This document shows positions 26,797 through 35,460 of a DNA stretch of 64,000 bases, in pieces. This DNA comes from Neorhizobium petrolearium (GTDB lineage: Bacteria > Pseudomonadota > Alphaproteobacteria > Rhizobiales > Rhizobiaceae): positions 1-64,000 of the forward strand of contig NZ_JAGGJW010000018.1 in the NCBI RefSeq assembly GCF_017873175.1, read 5' to 3'. Both the position numbers and the translations under genes were made by a program. The notes beneath the pieces were generated by a model, which was given only the letters and a program-made list of their open reading frames with translations, was not told the origin of the DNA and did no database searches. The stretch's first letter is position 1, and each line of letters begins with the position of its first letter.

Positions 26797-28497
26797 ATGT
26801 TATCGAGACGTGAAATGCTCATGGCCGGCGCGGCGCTGTCGGCCATCGTCGGCTCCGGGCTTGCCGGCAAGTGGTCGAGGGTGGCCGCGCAGCAGTCTCT
26901 GAGCGAAGACGATCTGCTCCGCTTCGAACCGCTCGGCAATGTGACGATCCTTCACCTCACGGATATACACGCCCAGCTCATGCCGGTTTATTTCAGGGAG
27001 CCGTCGGTCAATCTCGGTGTTGGTGATGTGGCAGGCCTGCCGCCGCACGTCACCGGTTCCGATTTCCTGCGCCTCTATGACATAAAGCCTGGAACCCCCG
27101 AGGCTTACGCATTCACCTCCGAGGATTTCGTGGCGCTTGCCAAAGGGTACGGCAAGATGGGTGGGCTGGACCGGATTGCGACGATCGTCAAGCGGGTCAG
27201 GGCCGAGCGCGGCGAAGATGTCTTGCTGCTCGACGGTGGCGACACCTGGCAGGGCAGCTACACCTCCTATCAGACCAAGGGCCAGGACATGGTGGACGCC
27301 ATGAACGCGCTTGCACCCGACGCCATGACGGGGCACTGGGAGTTCACCTATGGTACGGAACGCGTCCAGGAGATTATCGAGACCCTTCCCTTTCCATTCC
27401 TCGGAGGGAACATTTTTGACGCCGAATGGGATGAACCCGCCTTCGATGCCTATAAGATGTTCGAGAAGGGAGGCGCCAAGATCGCCGTCGTTGGACAGGC
27501 GTTTCCCTATACGCCGATCGCCAACCCGCGCTGGATGTTTCCCAACTGGTCATTCGGTATTCGCGAGGAGCAGGTCGCAAAGAATGTCGCGGCCGCACGC
27601 GCCGATGGCGCGGACATCGTCGTGCTGCTTTCCCACAACGGTTTCGACGTGGACCGAGCCCTCGCATCACGCGTGGGCGGAATCGACATCATTCTGACTG
27701 GACATACCCATGATGCGCTTCCGGAGCCCGTCCTTGTCGGCAAGACCTTGCTGATTGCTTCCGGCTCGCATGGAAAGTTTATTACACGGCTCGATCTCGA
27801 TATCCGGGATGGGGCTCTGAGGGGCTATCGGCACCGGCTCATCCCGGTGTTCTCGGATATCATTGCGCCGGATCCCGAAATGTCGAAGGCAATATCCGAC
27901 ATTCGGGCGCCGTATCAGGCTGAACTCTCGCGAGAACTCGCGACCTGCGACGGCCTCCTATATCGGCGCGGAAACTTCAACGGGACGTTCGACGACCTGA
28001 TCTGTCAGGCTCTGCTCGACGTACGCGAGGCGGATATAGCCCTCTCTCCGGGCTTCCGCTGGGGCACGTCAGTCCTGCCCGGGCAGAAGATTACCGTCGA
28101 GGACCTGCACAATGCCTGCTCCATGACCTACCCGAACGCCTATCGCAACACGATGACCGGTCAGATGCTGAAAGACATCCTAGAGGACGTGGCCGACAAC
28201 CTGTTCAACAAAGACCCCTACTATCAGCAGGGCGGCGACATGGTCCGGGTGGGCGGCATGAGATATTCGATCGATCCAGAAGCGGCGATCGGATCCCGCA
28301 TTTCCAGCATGGTCTTGCTGGAATCGGGCGAGCCTATCGAGGCTTCGAAAGAATATGTCGTTGCGGGTTGGGCCTCGATCAATGAAAGCACGCAAGGACC
28401 GCCGATCTGGGACGTCGTGGAGCAGTACCTGACACAAAATCCGGTCGTCAGCGTGGAAGAGAACCAATCCGTAAAAATCATCAATCGGAAGTCATGA
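26797..28497 (+). CDS. soxB: SoxB, thiosulfohydrolase
   Basis: About 566 residues. Twin-arginine signal (LSRREMLMAGAALSA), then a 5'-nucleotidase-like metallophosphoesterase domain with LTDIHAQLMPVY, DGGDTWQG, GHWEFTYG, LLSHNGFD and LTGHTHDA. The dimanganese enzyme releases sulfate from SoxY-bound thiosulfonate. The ATG at 26797 with TGGAG upstream is preferred over ATG 26785; the frame is open back to 26656. Confidence 0.94.
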   Translation: MLSRREMLMAGAALSAIVGSGLAGKWSRVAAQQSLSEDDLLRFEPLGNVTILHLTDIHAQLMPVYFREPSVNLGVGDVAGLPPHVTGSDFLRLYDIKPGTPEAYAFTSEDFVALAKGYGKMGGLDRIATIVKRVRAERGEDVLLLDGGDTWQGSYTSYQTKGQDMVDAMNALAPDAMTGHWEFTYGTERVQEIIETLPFPFLGGNIFDAEWDEPAFDAYKMFEKGGAKIAVVGQAFPYTPIANPRWMFPNWSFGIREEQVAKNVAAARADGADIVVLLSHNGFDVDRALASRVGGIDIILTGHTHDALPEPVLVGKTLLIASGSHGKFITRLDLDIRDGALRGYRHRLIPVFSDIIAPDPEMSKAISDIRAPYQAELSRELATCDGLLYRRGNFNGTFDDLICQALLDVREADIALSPGFRWGTSVLPGQKITVEDLHNACSMTYPNAYRNTMTGQMLKDILEDVADNLFNKDPYYQQGGDMVRVGGMRYSIDPEAAIGSRISSMVLLESGEPIEASKEYVVAGWASINESTQGPPIWDVVEQYLTQNPVVSVEENQSVKIINRKS

Positions 28498-28530
28498 GGC
28501 AAAGCCTCGTTGGCAGATAGTTTGCGACGT

Positions 28531-28555
28531 GATATATAGAAAAAATTGAATATGT
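28531..28555. promoter_or_regulatory. candidate SoxR operator upstream of soxC
   Basis: ATATA-N12-TATGT dyad containing ATATAG-N7-TGAATA, the same element and spacing as in the soxS/V gap. It lies 30-54 bases before the soxC ATG, so soxCD and the pseudoazurin gene may have their own regulated promoter. Confidence 0.45.
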
Positions 28556-28584
28556 TTTATGAGTCATCTGTTCGGGAGGAACTG

Positions 28585-29856
28585 ATGAAGACCGAGACAA
28601 CCAGAACAACGCGCCGTGCCCTTCTCAGGGCCGGATTGGCAGGCGGCACGGCGGCACTTACCACCGGCACGGCAGCTGGTGCACGGGCAGCCGGCGATCC
28701 GGCAATTACCGAAATCCAGGATTGGAACCGCTATCCGGGCAAGGGGGTGGATGCAACGCCTTATGGCTCGCCTTCTTCATTCGAGGCTCATGTCATCCGC
28801 AAGAACGTGCCGTGGCTGACCTCCGATCCTATCTCGTCGGTCAATTTCACACCCCTGCATGAGATCGACGGCATCATTACTCCGAGCGGCCTGTGTTTCG
28901 AGCGTCATCACGGCGGCATTGCCGAGATCGATCCGAACGCGCATCGGCTGATGGTTCACGGCATGGTGGACAAACCTCTCGTCTTTACGATGGCCGACCT
29001 GAAGCGCTTCCCAAGGGAGAACCGCATCTACTTCCTGGAATGCGCGGCGAATTCGGGGATGGAATGGCGTGGAGCGCAATTGAACGGCTGCCAGTACACG
29101 CACGGCATGGTGCATTGCGTCATGTACACCGGCGTCCCGCTCAGGACTATCCTGAATGAGGCAGGCGTGAAGCCGGAAGGCAAGTGGCTTCTGGCGGAAG
29201 GGGCAGACGCTTCGGCGATGACGCGGTCGGTCCCGCTTGAGAAGGCATTGGACGACTGCATGGTCGCTTTCGGAATGAACGGAGAGGCGCTTCGTCCCGA
29301 ACAGGGCTATCCCGTCCGCCTCGTGGTTCCCGGCTGGGAAGGCAATATGTGGATCAAATGGCTAAGGCGCCTCGAAATCGGGGACCAGCCCTGGCAACAA
29401 CGCGAAGAGACGTCGAAATACACAGACCTTCTCGCCACCGGCAAGGCGCGCCGTTTCACCTTCCTGATGGATGTGAAATCCGTCATCACCAATCCCAGCC
29501 CGCAGGCGCCGATCAGGCATGGCAAGGGTCCGCTCGTGCTGACGGGGGTTGCATGGTCCGGCAATGGGCGGATCAAGCGCGTCGACGTCTCCGTCGACGG
29601 CGGACGCAACTGGCATACGGCGCGTATCGACGGGCCGAGCCTGCCAAAGGCATTGCATCGCTTCTACTACGAATTCGACTGGGACGGCTCCGAACTGTTC
29701 CTGCAATCCCGCGCGATCGACGAGGCTGGTTTCGTGCAGCCGACAAAGGACCAGTTGAGAGGCGTGCGCGGTTCCAATTCCATCTATCACAACAACGGCA
29801 TCCAGACCTGGCACGTTACCGAGGAAGGGAGCATCGAGAATGTCGAAATTTCGTAA
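28585..29856 (+). CDS. soxC: SoxC, molybdenum sulfane dehydrogenase subunit
   Basis: 423 residues of the sulfite-oxidase family. N-terminal twin-arginine signal (TTRRALLRAGLAGG), molybdopterin domain with the Mo-ligating C153 in FLECAANSGMEW, and a C-terminal Mo-co dimerisation domain (SVDGGRNWHTARIDG). It oxidises the SoxY-bound sulfane sulfur. The ATG at 28585 follows GGGAGG. The presence of soxCD predicts full oxidation of thiosulfate to sulfate without sulfur globules. Confidence 0.94.
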   Translation: MKTETTRTTRRALLRAGLAGGTAALTTGTAAGARAAGDPAITEIQDWNRYPGKGVDATPYGSPSSFEAHVIRKNVPWLTSDPISSVNFTPLHEIDGIITPSGLCFERHHGGIAEIDPNAHRLMVHGMVDKPLVFTMADLKRFPRENRIYFLECAANSGMEWRGAQLNGCQYTHGMVHCVMYTGVPLRTILNEAGVKPEGKWLLAEGADASAMTRSVPLEKALDDCMVAFGMNGEALRPEQGYPVRLVVPGWEGNMWIKWLRRLEIGDQPWQQREETSKYTDLLATGKARRFTFLMDVKSVITNPSPQAPIRHGKGPLVLTGVAWSGNGRIKRVDVSVDGGRNWHTARIDGPSLPKALHRFYYEFDWDGSELFLQSRAIDEAGFVQPTKDQLRGVRGSNSIYHNNGIQTWHVTEEGSIENVEIS

Positions 29857-30529
29857 GCCGCTGCTCATCATCGGCCTATCCGTTCTGGCTAGCGCCGCCA
29901 CTGCTCTGGCGGGAGATGGAGAACATTTCAAGCTCGGGCGCGTCGCAACTCCCGATGAGCTGCTTGCCTGGGACATCGACGTTCGTCCCGACGGTCTCGG
30001 ATTGCCTGACGGACGAGGTACAGTGGCCCATGGGATGGAAATCTTTGACGAGAACTGCGCGTCCTGCCATGGCGATTTCGGCGAAGCCGTCGGCCGGTGG
30101 CCTGTCCTGGCGGGCGGGAAAGGAACGCTTCAGGCGGATCGGCCGGAGAAGACCATCGGTTCCTATTGGCCCTATCTCTCCACCGTCTTCGACTATGTGC
30201 GCCGTGCGATGCCGTTCGGCAATGCCCGGTCACTATCGGATGACGACGTCTACGCTTTGACCGCATATCTCCTCTACCTCAACGACGTCGTGACGAATGA
30301 CGAGTTCGAACTCTCCAAGGAGAATTTTGCCGACATCAAGCTGCCGAACGAGACCAACTTCATCGACGACGACCGTACGAAGGAACCGTTCTATGCGGAC
30401 AAATCGGAGCCCTGCATGGAAAACTGCAAACCCGACAAGGCGACCATAAAGGCGCATGCCGCGATCCTCGACGTGACGCCGGAAGATGCCGGTGAGGACG
30501 ACCAGCCGGCGAACGGCGGAATAGAATAG
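29840..30529 (+). CDS. soxD: SoxD, cytochrome c subunit of sulfane dehydrogenase (single-haem form)
   Basis: 229 residues: a signal peptide (about 1-24), one haem motif CASCH (C73/C76/H77) and a Met in RRAMPFGNA. The Paracoccus SoxD is longer and dihaem; here a second CxxCH is absent. A Cys pair near the end (PCMENC) is not a haem site. It overlaps soxC by 17 bases, as expected for a tight SoxCD complex. Confidence 0.9.
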   Translation: MSKFRKPLLIIGLSVLASAATALAGDGEHFKLGRVATPDELLAWDIDVRPDGLGLPDGRGTVAHGMEIFDENCASCHGDFGEAVGRWPVLAGGKGTLQADRPEKTIGSYWPYLSTVFDYVRRAMPFGNARSLSDDDVYALTAYLLYLNDVVTNDEFELSKENFADIKLPNETNFIDDDRTKEPFYADKSEPCMENCKPDKATIKAHAAILDVTPEDAGEDDQPANGGIE

Positions 30530-30649
30530 ACGGGTCCGCCAATTCGGATCCGATCCGCTCTGAAATCGATGACGAAGCCGTTGCTACACGGCCGCAGACG
30601 ACCAACCCGCGATCGAGATCAGATCCCCATTCATACAAGGGAGAATTAC

Positions 30650-31096
30650 ATGAAGAGGATTATCCTACCAGCCGTATTGGCCCTGGTGACTGGAACCCCT
30701 GGCTTCGTGATAGCCGCCGATCACAGGGTCGAGATGAGGAACAAGGGCTCTGATGGAAGCGCTATGATATTCGAACCGCGCCTGGTCAAGGCTGAGATCG
30801 GCGACACGGTAACCTTCGTCGCGATCGACAAGGGCCACAATTCCAGCGCCATAAAGAAGGGCGTCCCCGACGGCACTGCTGAGTGGAAAGGCGAGATCAA
30901 TCAGGAAATTACCGTAAAGATCGAGGCTCCCGGCGTGTATATGTTTCAATGCACGCCGCATTTCGGCATGGGAATGATTGGTGCCATCGTTGCAGGCCAA
31001 CCTGTGAATCTCGAAGCGGTCAAGGCAATAAAATTCCCCGGCAAGGCGAAGCAGGTCGCATCGGAAATATTCGCGGAGATCGAGGCGGATGATTGA
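30650..31096 (+). CDS. pseudoazurin-type blue copper protein
   Basis: 148 residues: a signal peptide (about 1-22) and a cupredoxin with copper ligands H63 (KGHNSS), C101, H104 and M109 (FQCTPHFGMGM), the pseudoazurin spacing. It is a soluble periplasmic electron carrier. Behind soxCD it probably accepts electrons from the Sox cytochromes, or passes them to a terminal oxidase; pseudoazurin can substitute for cytochrome c in Paracoccus. AAGGGAGA lies before the ATG at 30650. Confidence 0.92.
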   Translation: MKRIILPAVLALVTGTPGFVIAADHRVEMRNKGSDGSAMIFEPRLVKAEIGDTVTFVAIDKGHNSSAIKKGVPDGTAEWKGEINQEITVKIEAPGVYMFQCTPHFGMGMIGAIVAGQPVNLEAVKAIKFPGKAKQVASEIFAEIEADD

Positions 31097-31464
31097 GCTC
31101 GATTTGAGGATGGGCAGGCCGGCCAGCTTGTCCCACCGTCATTCCGCCAACCGTAGGCCACGCCTCAGGCTGTTCTCGCCCGGAACTAATAAGCCTCAGC
31201 GAATCCGCCATCGGCATCTTGCTTTCGACGCCGATCATTCAGGTTCTGGTGCTGTGCTGTGCGAGACGGCCAGGTTGACGAGGATCAGCGAAGCTCAGCG
31301 ACCAAGATAGTTCTCTGAAGTCCCGATCAAGGAAAGGGGAGAAACCGGAATACCGGCGCAGCCGCTGGTTCTGACCAAGCTATGCGTCCGGAAGTATCGC
31401 AGAACCGAAAGCTCGTCGCACAGCGATGATGGCGACGAGCTTCGGCAAGACCAAAACCTTTGGG
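31097..31464. other. intergenic region after the sox cluster
   Basis: I see no gene here with a recognisable domain. The only structure noted is a hairpin at 31411-31440. Confidence 0.5.
31411..31440 (-). terminator. terminator-like hairpin after cytochrome b561 gene
   Basis: A 9-bp stem, GCTCGTCGC and GCGACGAGC, with a 12-base loop. On the minus strand it is followed by TTTCGG and lies 25 bases past the cytochrome stop. Confidence 0.5.
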
Positions 31465-32022
31465 TCAATTTGCTCGTTTCCTGCCGGTGATCATTGCTCG
31501 GACCAGGTTTTCCCTGTGCTCAATGCTGGCTAGAACCACGCCTCCTATGTGAAGTGCGACCAGCCCAAGAGTGATATAGACCAGCGCCTTATGGGTCTCT
31601 TCCACCCATTCGATGCCCCAATAGGCATCGGTGGTCATCATATAGCCGGTGGTGACGATGCCCGATAGCATGAAGAAGAGCGCGACCACCATCGCCCCTC
31701 CTGCAGGATTGTGTCCGATATAACGCTTTGCACGCATAGCCAGACTGTTTCGCAGATGGCTAAGCACCGTGAGGGGGTGATAGACAAAGTCAGAAAAACG
31801 CGCATGTCGCGATCCGACGACGCCCCAGATCACTCGAAGCGCCAGCAGCACGATGATCACATACCCGGAGTATATATGGACACTTTTCCATTCATCGCCG
31901 GTCAGGAACGAGAAGGCGAACAGTGTCACGAGCGACCAGTGAAAGATCCGCACCAACGGATCCCAAACCCTGACCATCTGCGGCGGACGATTGGCCGCCG
32001 CCTTCATCTCGATCGTCGTCAT
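31465..32022 (-). CDS. cytochrome b561-type di-haem membrane protein
   Basis: 185 residues with four TM helices and the family start VRVWDPLVRIFHWSLV, including the first haem His. Further His residues lie in VHIYSGYVIIVLLALRVIWG, HKALVYITLG and LHIGGVV. Small prokaryotic b561 proteins pass electrons between quinone and periplasmic partners. It lies 2 bases behind the PepSY gene, so the two probably form a redox pair. Confidence 0.87.
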   Translation of the reverse strand: MTTIEMKAAANRPPQMVRVWDPLVRIFHWSLVTLFAFSFLTGDEWKSVHIYSGYVIIVLLALRVIWGVVGSRHARFSDFVYHPLTVLSHLRNSLAMRAKRYIGHNPAGGAMVVALFFMLSGIVTTGYMMTTDAYWGIEWVEETHKALVYITLGLVALHIGGVVLASIEHRENLVRAMITGRKRAN

Positions 32023-32024
32023 GG

Positions 32025-32300
32025 TCAGTCGCTTTCATTGCCGACGGCTTCGCCGTTGCTGGGATTGAAGAGGACTTCGACGCGTTTTCCTTTCGAATCC
32101 TTGGCATAGACCTCATAGCAACCCTTCTCGACTTTCACCTGGCGGACCTCAAGGCCGGCAGCCTTTGCTTTTTCCTTGATGACGTCCTCGCTCAGCCATT
32201 TGTCTTTCGGGGTGTTGCCGCAACTGTGGCTCTCCTCCGCACGCGCCAAGCCGGTCGCGGCTGCGGTGAGAACGAGGGTAGCCAGAATAAGCTTCTTCAT
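32025..32300 (-). CDS. PepSY-domain periplasmic protein
   Basis: 91 residues: a signal peptide (about 1-21, GLARA) and one PepSY unit with GCYEVYAKDSKGKRVE. It is paralogous to the protein at 116-394 (shared GCYEVY core, same length). It precedes the cytochrome b561 gene and is divergent from a second PepSY gene and two-component system. Confidence 0.82.
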   Translation of the reverse strand: MKKLILATLVLTAAATGLARAEESHSCGNTPKDKWLSEDVIKEKAKAAGLEVRQVKVEKGCYEVYAKDSKGKRVEVLFNPSNGEAVGNESD

Positions 32301-32432
32301 GGATGGTCTCCGTCAAGATCCGAGGAGCCTCATTGCCCCGCCGGCTGAAGCGGACATTAAAAATCTGGACCTGACATCTGGCTGAGGACAGATGTAAGCT
32401 TTTTGTCAGGTAGGGGAGATTATCGCTCGATC

Positions 32433-32780
32433 ATGTATGCCCTGCGTCCATACCTGTTCTTGCTTTCGCTGATACCGGCCCTTTTCGCGGGCTGGACGAT
32501 GACGCGCGCCGATGGCCCTGTTCATTCGGTAGAGGATGAGAACGAGCATCCTGATCTGGATCGTATTCGCAAGCTCGTGCTGCAGGGAAAGCTGTTGCCA
32601 CTCGCGACGCTGAAGGCCAATGTCCTGAAGACGTGGCCCGGCGAGTTGATCGGCATCCGGGTGGACCAGGAACACGGCAATGTCATTTATGAATTCCGCA
32701 TTCTCCGCTCGGCCGGTCAGATGACGGAGGTGGAGGTGGATGCGAAAACGGGCAAACTCGTCGAAGTCGAGAATGAATAA
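32433..32780 (+). CDS. membrane-anchored PepSY protein preceding a two-component system
   Basis: 115 residues: an N-terminal signal/anchor (about 5-25, PYLFLLSLIPALFAGWTM) and a PepSY-like domain (GIRVDQEHGNVIYEFRIL, then TEVEVDAKTGKLVEVE). It ends on the first base of the response-regulator start (TAATG), so the three genes are translationally coupled. It may act as an accessory sensor for the downstream kinase; that is inference. Confidence 0.82.
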   Translation: MYALRPYLFLLSLIPALFAGWTMTRADGPVHSVEDENEHPDLDRIRKLVLQGKLLPLATLKANVLKTWPGELIGIRVDQEHGNVIYEFRILRSAGQMTEVEVDAKTGKLVEVENE

Positions 32781-33448
32781 TGCGTCTGCTTCTTGCGGAG
32801 GACGATCCGCTGATCGCCCGCGACATTGTCGCTCAATTATCGAAGGCAGGTTATGTCGTCACCCATGAAAAGGATGGCGAAGCGGCCTGGTTTGCCGGAG
32901 AACATGAAGATTTCGCCGCCGTAATCCTGGATCTCGGCTTGCCGAAGCTCGACGGCCTCACCATCCTCAAACGGTGGCGTGCGAACGGCCGCAACATACC
33001 GGTCATCATTCTCACCGCCCGCGGCAACTGGGAGGAACGAGTTGAAGGCATCGATGCCGGCGCCGACGACTATCTCTCCAAACCGTTCCGTATGCCGGAG
33101 CTTCTGGCGCGGCTGAGGGCCGTTCTGCGCCGCTATGCCGGCCAGGCCAACCCAATCCTCTCCTCCGGCCCGATTTCCATCGACACCCGCCAGAAGACTG
33201 TCATGGTCGACGATCTGCTGGTGGAAGTCTCGCCCCTCGAATACCGCTGCATCGCCGTACTGATGCAAAACCGGGACCGCGCCGTCTCGCAGATGGAACT
33301 GACCGAGCAGCTCTATGCGCAGGATTTCGAGCGCGAGAGCAATTCCGTCGAGGTCCTGGTCGGGCGTCTCCGCAAGAAGCTCGGCAAGGATGCGATCCTC
33401 ACCCGGCGAGGCTTCGGTTATCAGATCGCCCAGGACGAAGCGACATGA
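32780..33448 (+). CDS. OmpR/PhoB-type response regulator
   Basis: 222 residues: a receiver domain with D8/D9 and phospho-acceptor D51 (VILDLGLPKLDG), and a C-terminal winged helix ending TRRGFGYQI. It resembles PhoP/QseB-like regulators. It overlaps the kinase gene by 4 bases and the PepSY gene by 1. The divergent PepSY/b561 pair is a likely target. Confidence 0.93.
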   Translation: MRLLLAEDDPLIARDIVAQLSKAGYVVTHEKDGEAAWFAGEHEDFAAVILDLGLPKLDGLTILKRWRANGRNIPVIILTARGNWEERVEGIDAGADDYLSKPFRMPELLARLRAVLRRYAGQANPILSSGPISIDTRQKTVMVDDLLVEVSPLEYRCIAVLMQNRDRAVSQMELTEQLYAQDFERESNSVEVLVGRLRKKLGKDAILTRRGFGYQIAQDEAT

Positions 33449-34797
33449 CCTCCATTCGCAGGCGCTTCGTCCTGATCGCACTCCTGACTGTGACACTGTC
33501 GCTCGTAGCGGCGTCGGCCGTGCTCATCCATATCTTTGGCGACAGCTACAGCCGACGCGTTCAGGATGAATTGAGCGGTCATATCACCCGTCTTGCCGCC
33601 GTGTTGCAGTTCAATGCAGACGGTAAATTGCTGATGCCGCCGAGCCCGGCTGACAACCGGTTCCTGACCCCTTACAGCGGCCTCTACTGGCAGATCGGCG
33701 ATCCGGCAGGCAAGAGCCAATTGCGATCGCCTTCGCTCTTCGACGAGGCCCTGCCCCTGCCCGACGACGCTCAATCGCCGGGAACGATCCATACCTATCG
33801 CCTGGAGGGCCCAGAACAGCGCGACGTGATGGTGCAGGAGCGGGTGGTACTTGTTGCAGCCCCCGAAGGCAAGCGCCCGGTTAGAATCGCCGTGGCGATT
33901 GACGCCGCCGAGATCGATGCCGCGCGCTGGACATTTGCACTGGCGATCCTGCCTTATGTCGTTGCACTGGCATTGTTTCTCATTGTCATGTCCCTGGCCC
34001 AACTGGCTTTCGGCCTCAAGCCTTTTCGGCAGTTGTCGGCCGATCTGAATCTGATCCAGAATCGCCTCGCCGACCGACTTCCAGGACCATACGCAAAAGA
34101 ACTCCAGGGGCTGGCAGATCAGCTCAATCATCTCCTGGAAATGCAATCAGCGGCAATCGACAAGGCGCGTGGACGCGCAAGCGATCTTGCGCACGGACTG
34201 AAGACCCCCCTGACCATCCTCTCCAACAACGCCTTCACCCTGCGAGAAAGAGGAGAGGCCAAGATCGCCGCCGAACTGGACTGGCTAGCTCGTACCATGC
34301 TCGCTCATGTCAATCATGAACTGGCGCGTGCCCGCATAGCGCAGAGCCCCGAACAGCGTCGCGACGATGCGCATGCCTCAAAAATTACCTTGGATATTAT
34401 CCGGACGCTCAAACGCACCGGCGCCGGTGAAACACTCGCATGGGATTTCGATATTCCTGACACGCTGACCCTTCCCGTCGATCCACATGACTTTCGCGAA
34501 CTGGTCGGAAACCTGCTCGAAAACGCCACCAAATGGGCACACACGTCGATCTGGATAAAAATAGCCGGCAGCGGAAACGGCTGGCGGCTTGTCGTTGAAG
34601 ATGATGGGCCGGGCGTACCGGAGGACAAGCTTGCCGATCTGACTCGTCGGGGGATGCGCCTTGATACGCTGAAGCCGGGGTCGGGTCTGGGGCTGGCGAT
34701 CGTCAGCGAGATAGCAACAGTATACGGGCTCAAGGTAAAGTTTGGAAACAGAGCGGACGGCGGTTTCCGCGCCGATATTCTGTTTCCCCCGAACTGA
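33445..34797 (+). CDS. PhoQ-like sensor histidine kinase
   Basis: 450 residues: TM1 about 8-30, periplasmic sensor about 31-161, TM2 about 162-190, then H250 in the PhoQ-type box SDLAHGLKTPLTIL, N box NLLENATKWAH and G box GSGLGLAIVSEI. The H box with GLKTP rather than ELRTP places it with PhoQ/QseC relatives that sense cations or envelope stress. Confidence 0.92.
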   Translation: MTSIRRRFVLIALLTVTLSLVAASAVLIHIFGDSYSRRVQDELSGHITRLAAVLQFNADGKLLMPPSPADNRFLTPYSGLYWQIGDPAGKSQLRSPSLFDEALPLPDDAQSPGTIHTYRLEGPEQRDVMVQERVVLVAAPEGKRPVRIAVAIDAAEIDAARWTFALAILPYVVALALFLIVMSLAQLAFGLKPFRQLSADLNLIQNRLADRLPGPYAKELQGLADQLNHLLEMQSAAIDKARGRASDLAHGLKTPLTILSNNAFTLRERGEAKIAAELDWLARTMLAHVNHELARARIAQSPEQRRDDAHASKITLDIIRTLKRTGAGETLAWDFDIPDTLTLPVDPHDFRELVGNLLENATKWAHTSIWIKIAGSGNGWRLVVEDDGPGVPEDKLADLTRRGMRLDTLKPGSGLGLAIVSEIATVYGLKVKFGNRADGGFRADILFPPN

Positions 34798-34891
34798 TGT
34801 CCGAAATCAAGGCTGCATTGCGCAAGATCAGTGCCCGCCCCGATGAATGCCCTACATAACCCAATGCGACGTAGAGTTGGGAGTTGAGATA

Positions 34892-35281
34892 ATGGCTTAT
34901 ACCTTAGACAAGACGATCGGCGGGTCGACATTCAACGAGGTGGTCGAAAGGACCAAAGCGGCTCTTTCGAACAATGGCTTCGGTGTTCTCACCGAAATTG
35001 ACGTCAAGGCGACGATGAAGAAGAAGCTGAATACCGATCTTGATGATTACCTCATCCTGGGCGCATGCAATCCCGGCATGGCTTTCGAGGCGATCAAGAT
35101 GGAGCCAAAGGTCGGAGCGATGCTGCCCTGCAACGTCATCATCCGATCCCTCGGCGATGAGGGCATCATGGTCAGCGCCATCGATCCTGTAGCCTCCATG
35201 CAGGCGATCGATAATGACGCCTTGAAGGAAACGGCGGGAAAGGTCAGGGAAATGCTGGCGGTCGTCGTTAAGGCAATATAA
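34892..35281 (+). CDS. DUF302-family protein (cytoplasmic)
   Basis: 129 residues without a signal peptide: a DUF302 domain with CNPGMAFEAIKMEP and LPCNVIIRS. The ATG at 34892 follows GGGAG with a long spacer. Family members form homodimers, are common near sulfur or metal genes, and lack an established activity. Here it lies between a PhoQ-like kinase and a P-type ATPase; the exported DUF302 protein at 19475-19933 is a distant relative. Confidence 0.85.
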   Translation: MAYTLDKTIGGSTFNEVVERTKAALSNNGFGVLTEIDVKATMKKKLNTDLDDYLILGACNPGMAFEAIKMEPKVGAMLPCNVIIRSLGDEGIMVSAIDPVASMQAIDNDALKETAGKVREMLAVVVKAI

Positions 35282-35460
35282 CCGGGCTTCGGAGATCGTG
35301 ATGAAAAGGCGGAAGTCGGGTGGAAAGGGTCAGAATGGTCGCGTCTGCTCAATGCGCTTTTCTGACGGACAAAATCAGGTGGTGTTCCATTACCTGAAAG
35401 CTGTGCCGCTGTTTTCCGGAACGCCTGCGGCAATCGCCCCGGCCGAGGGAGTTGAGCCGC

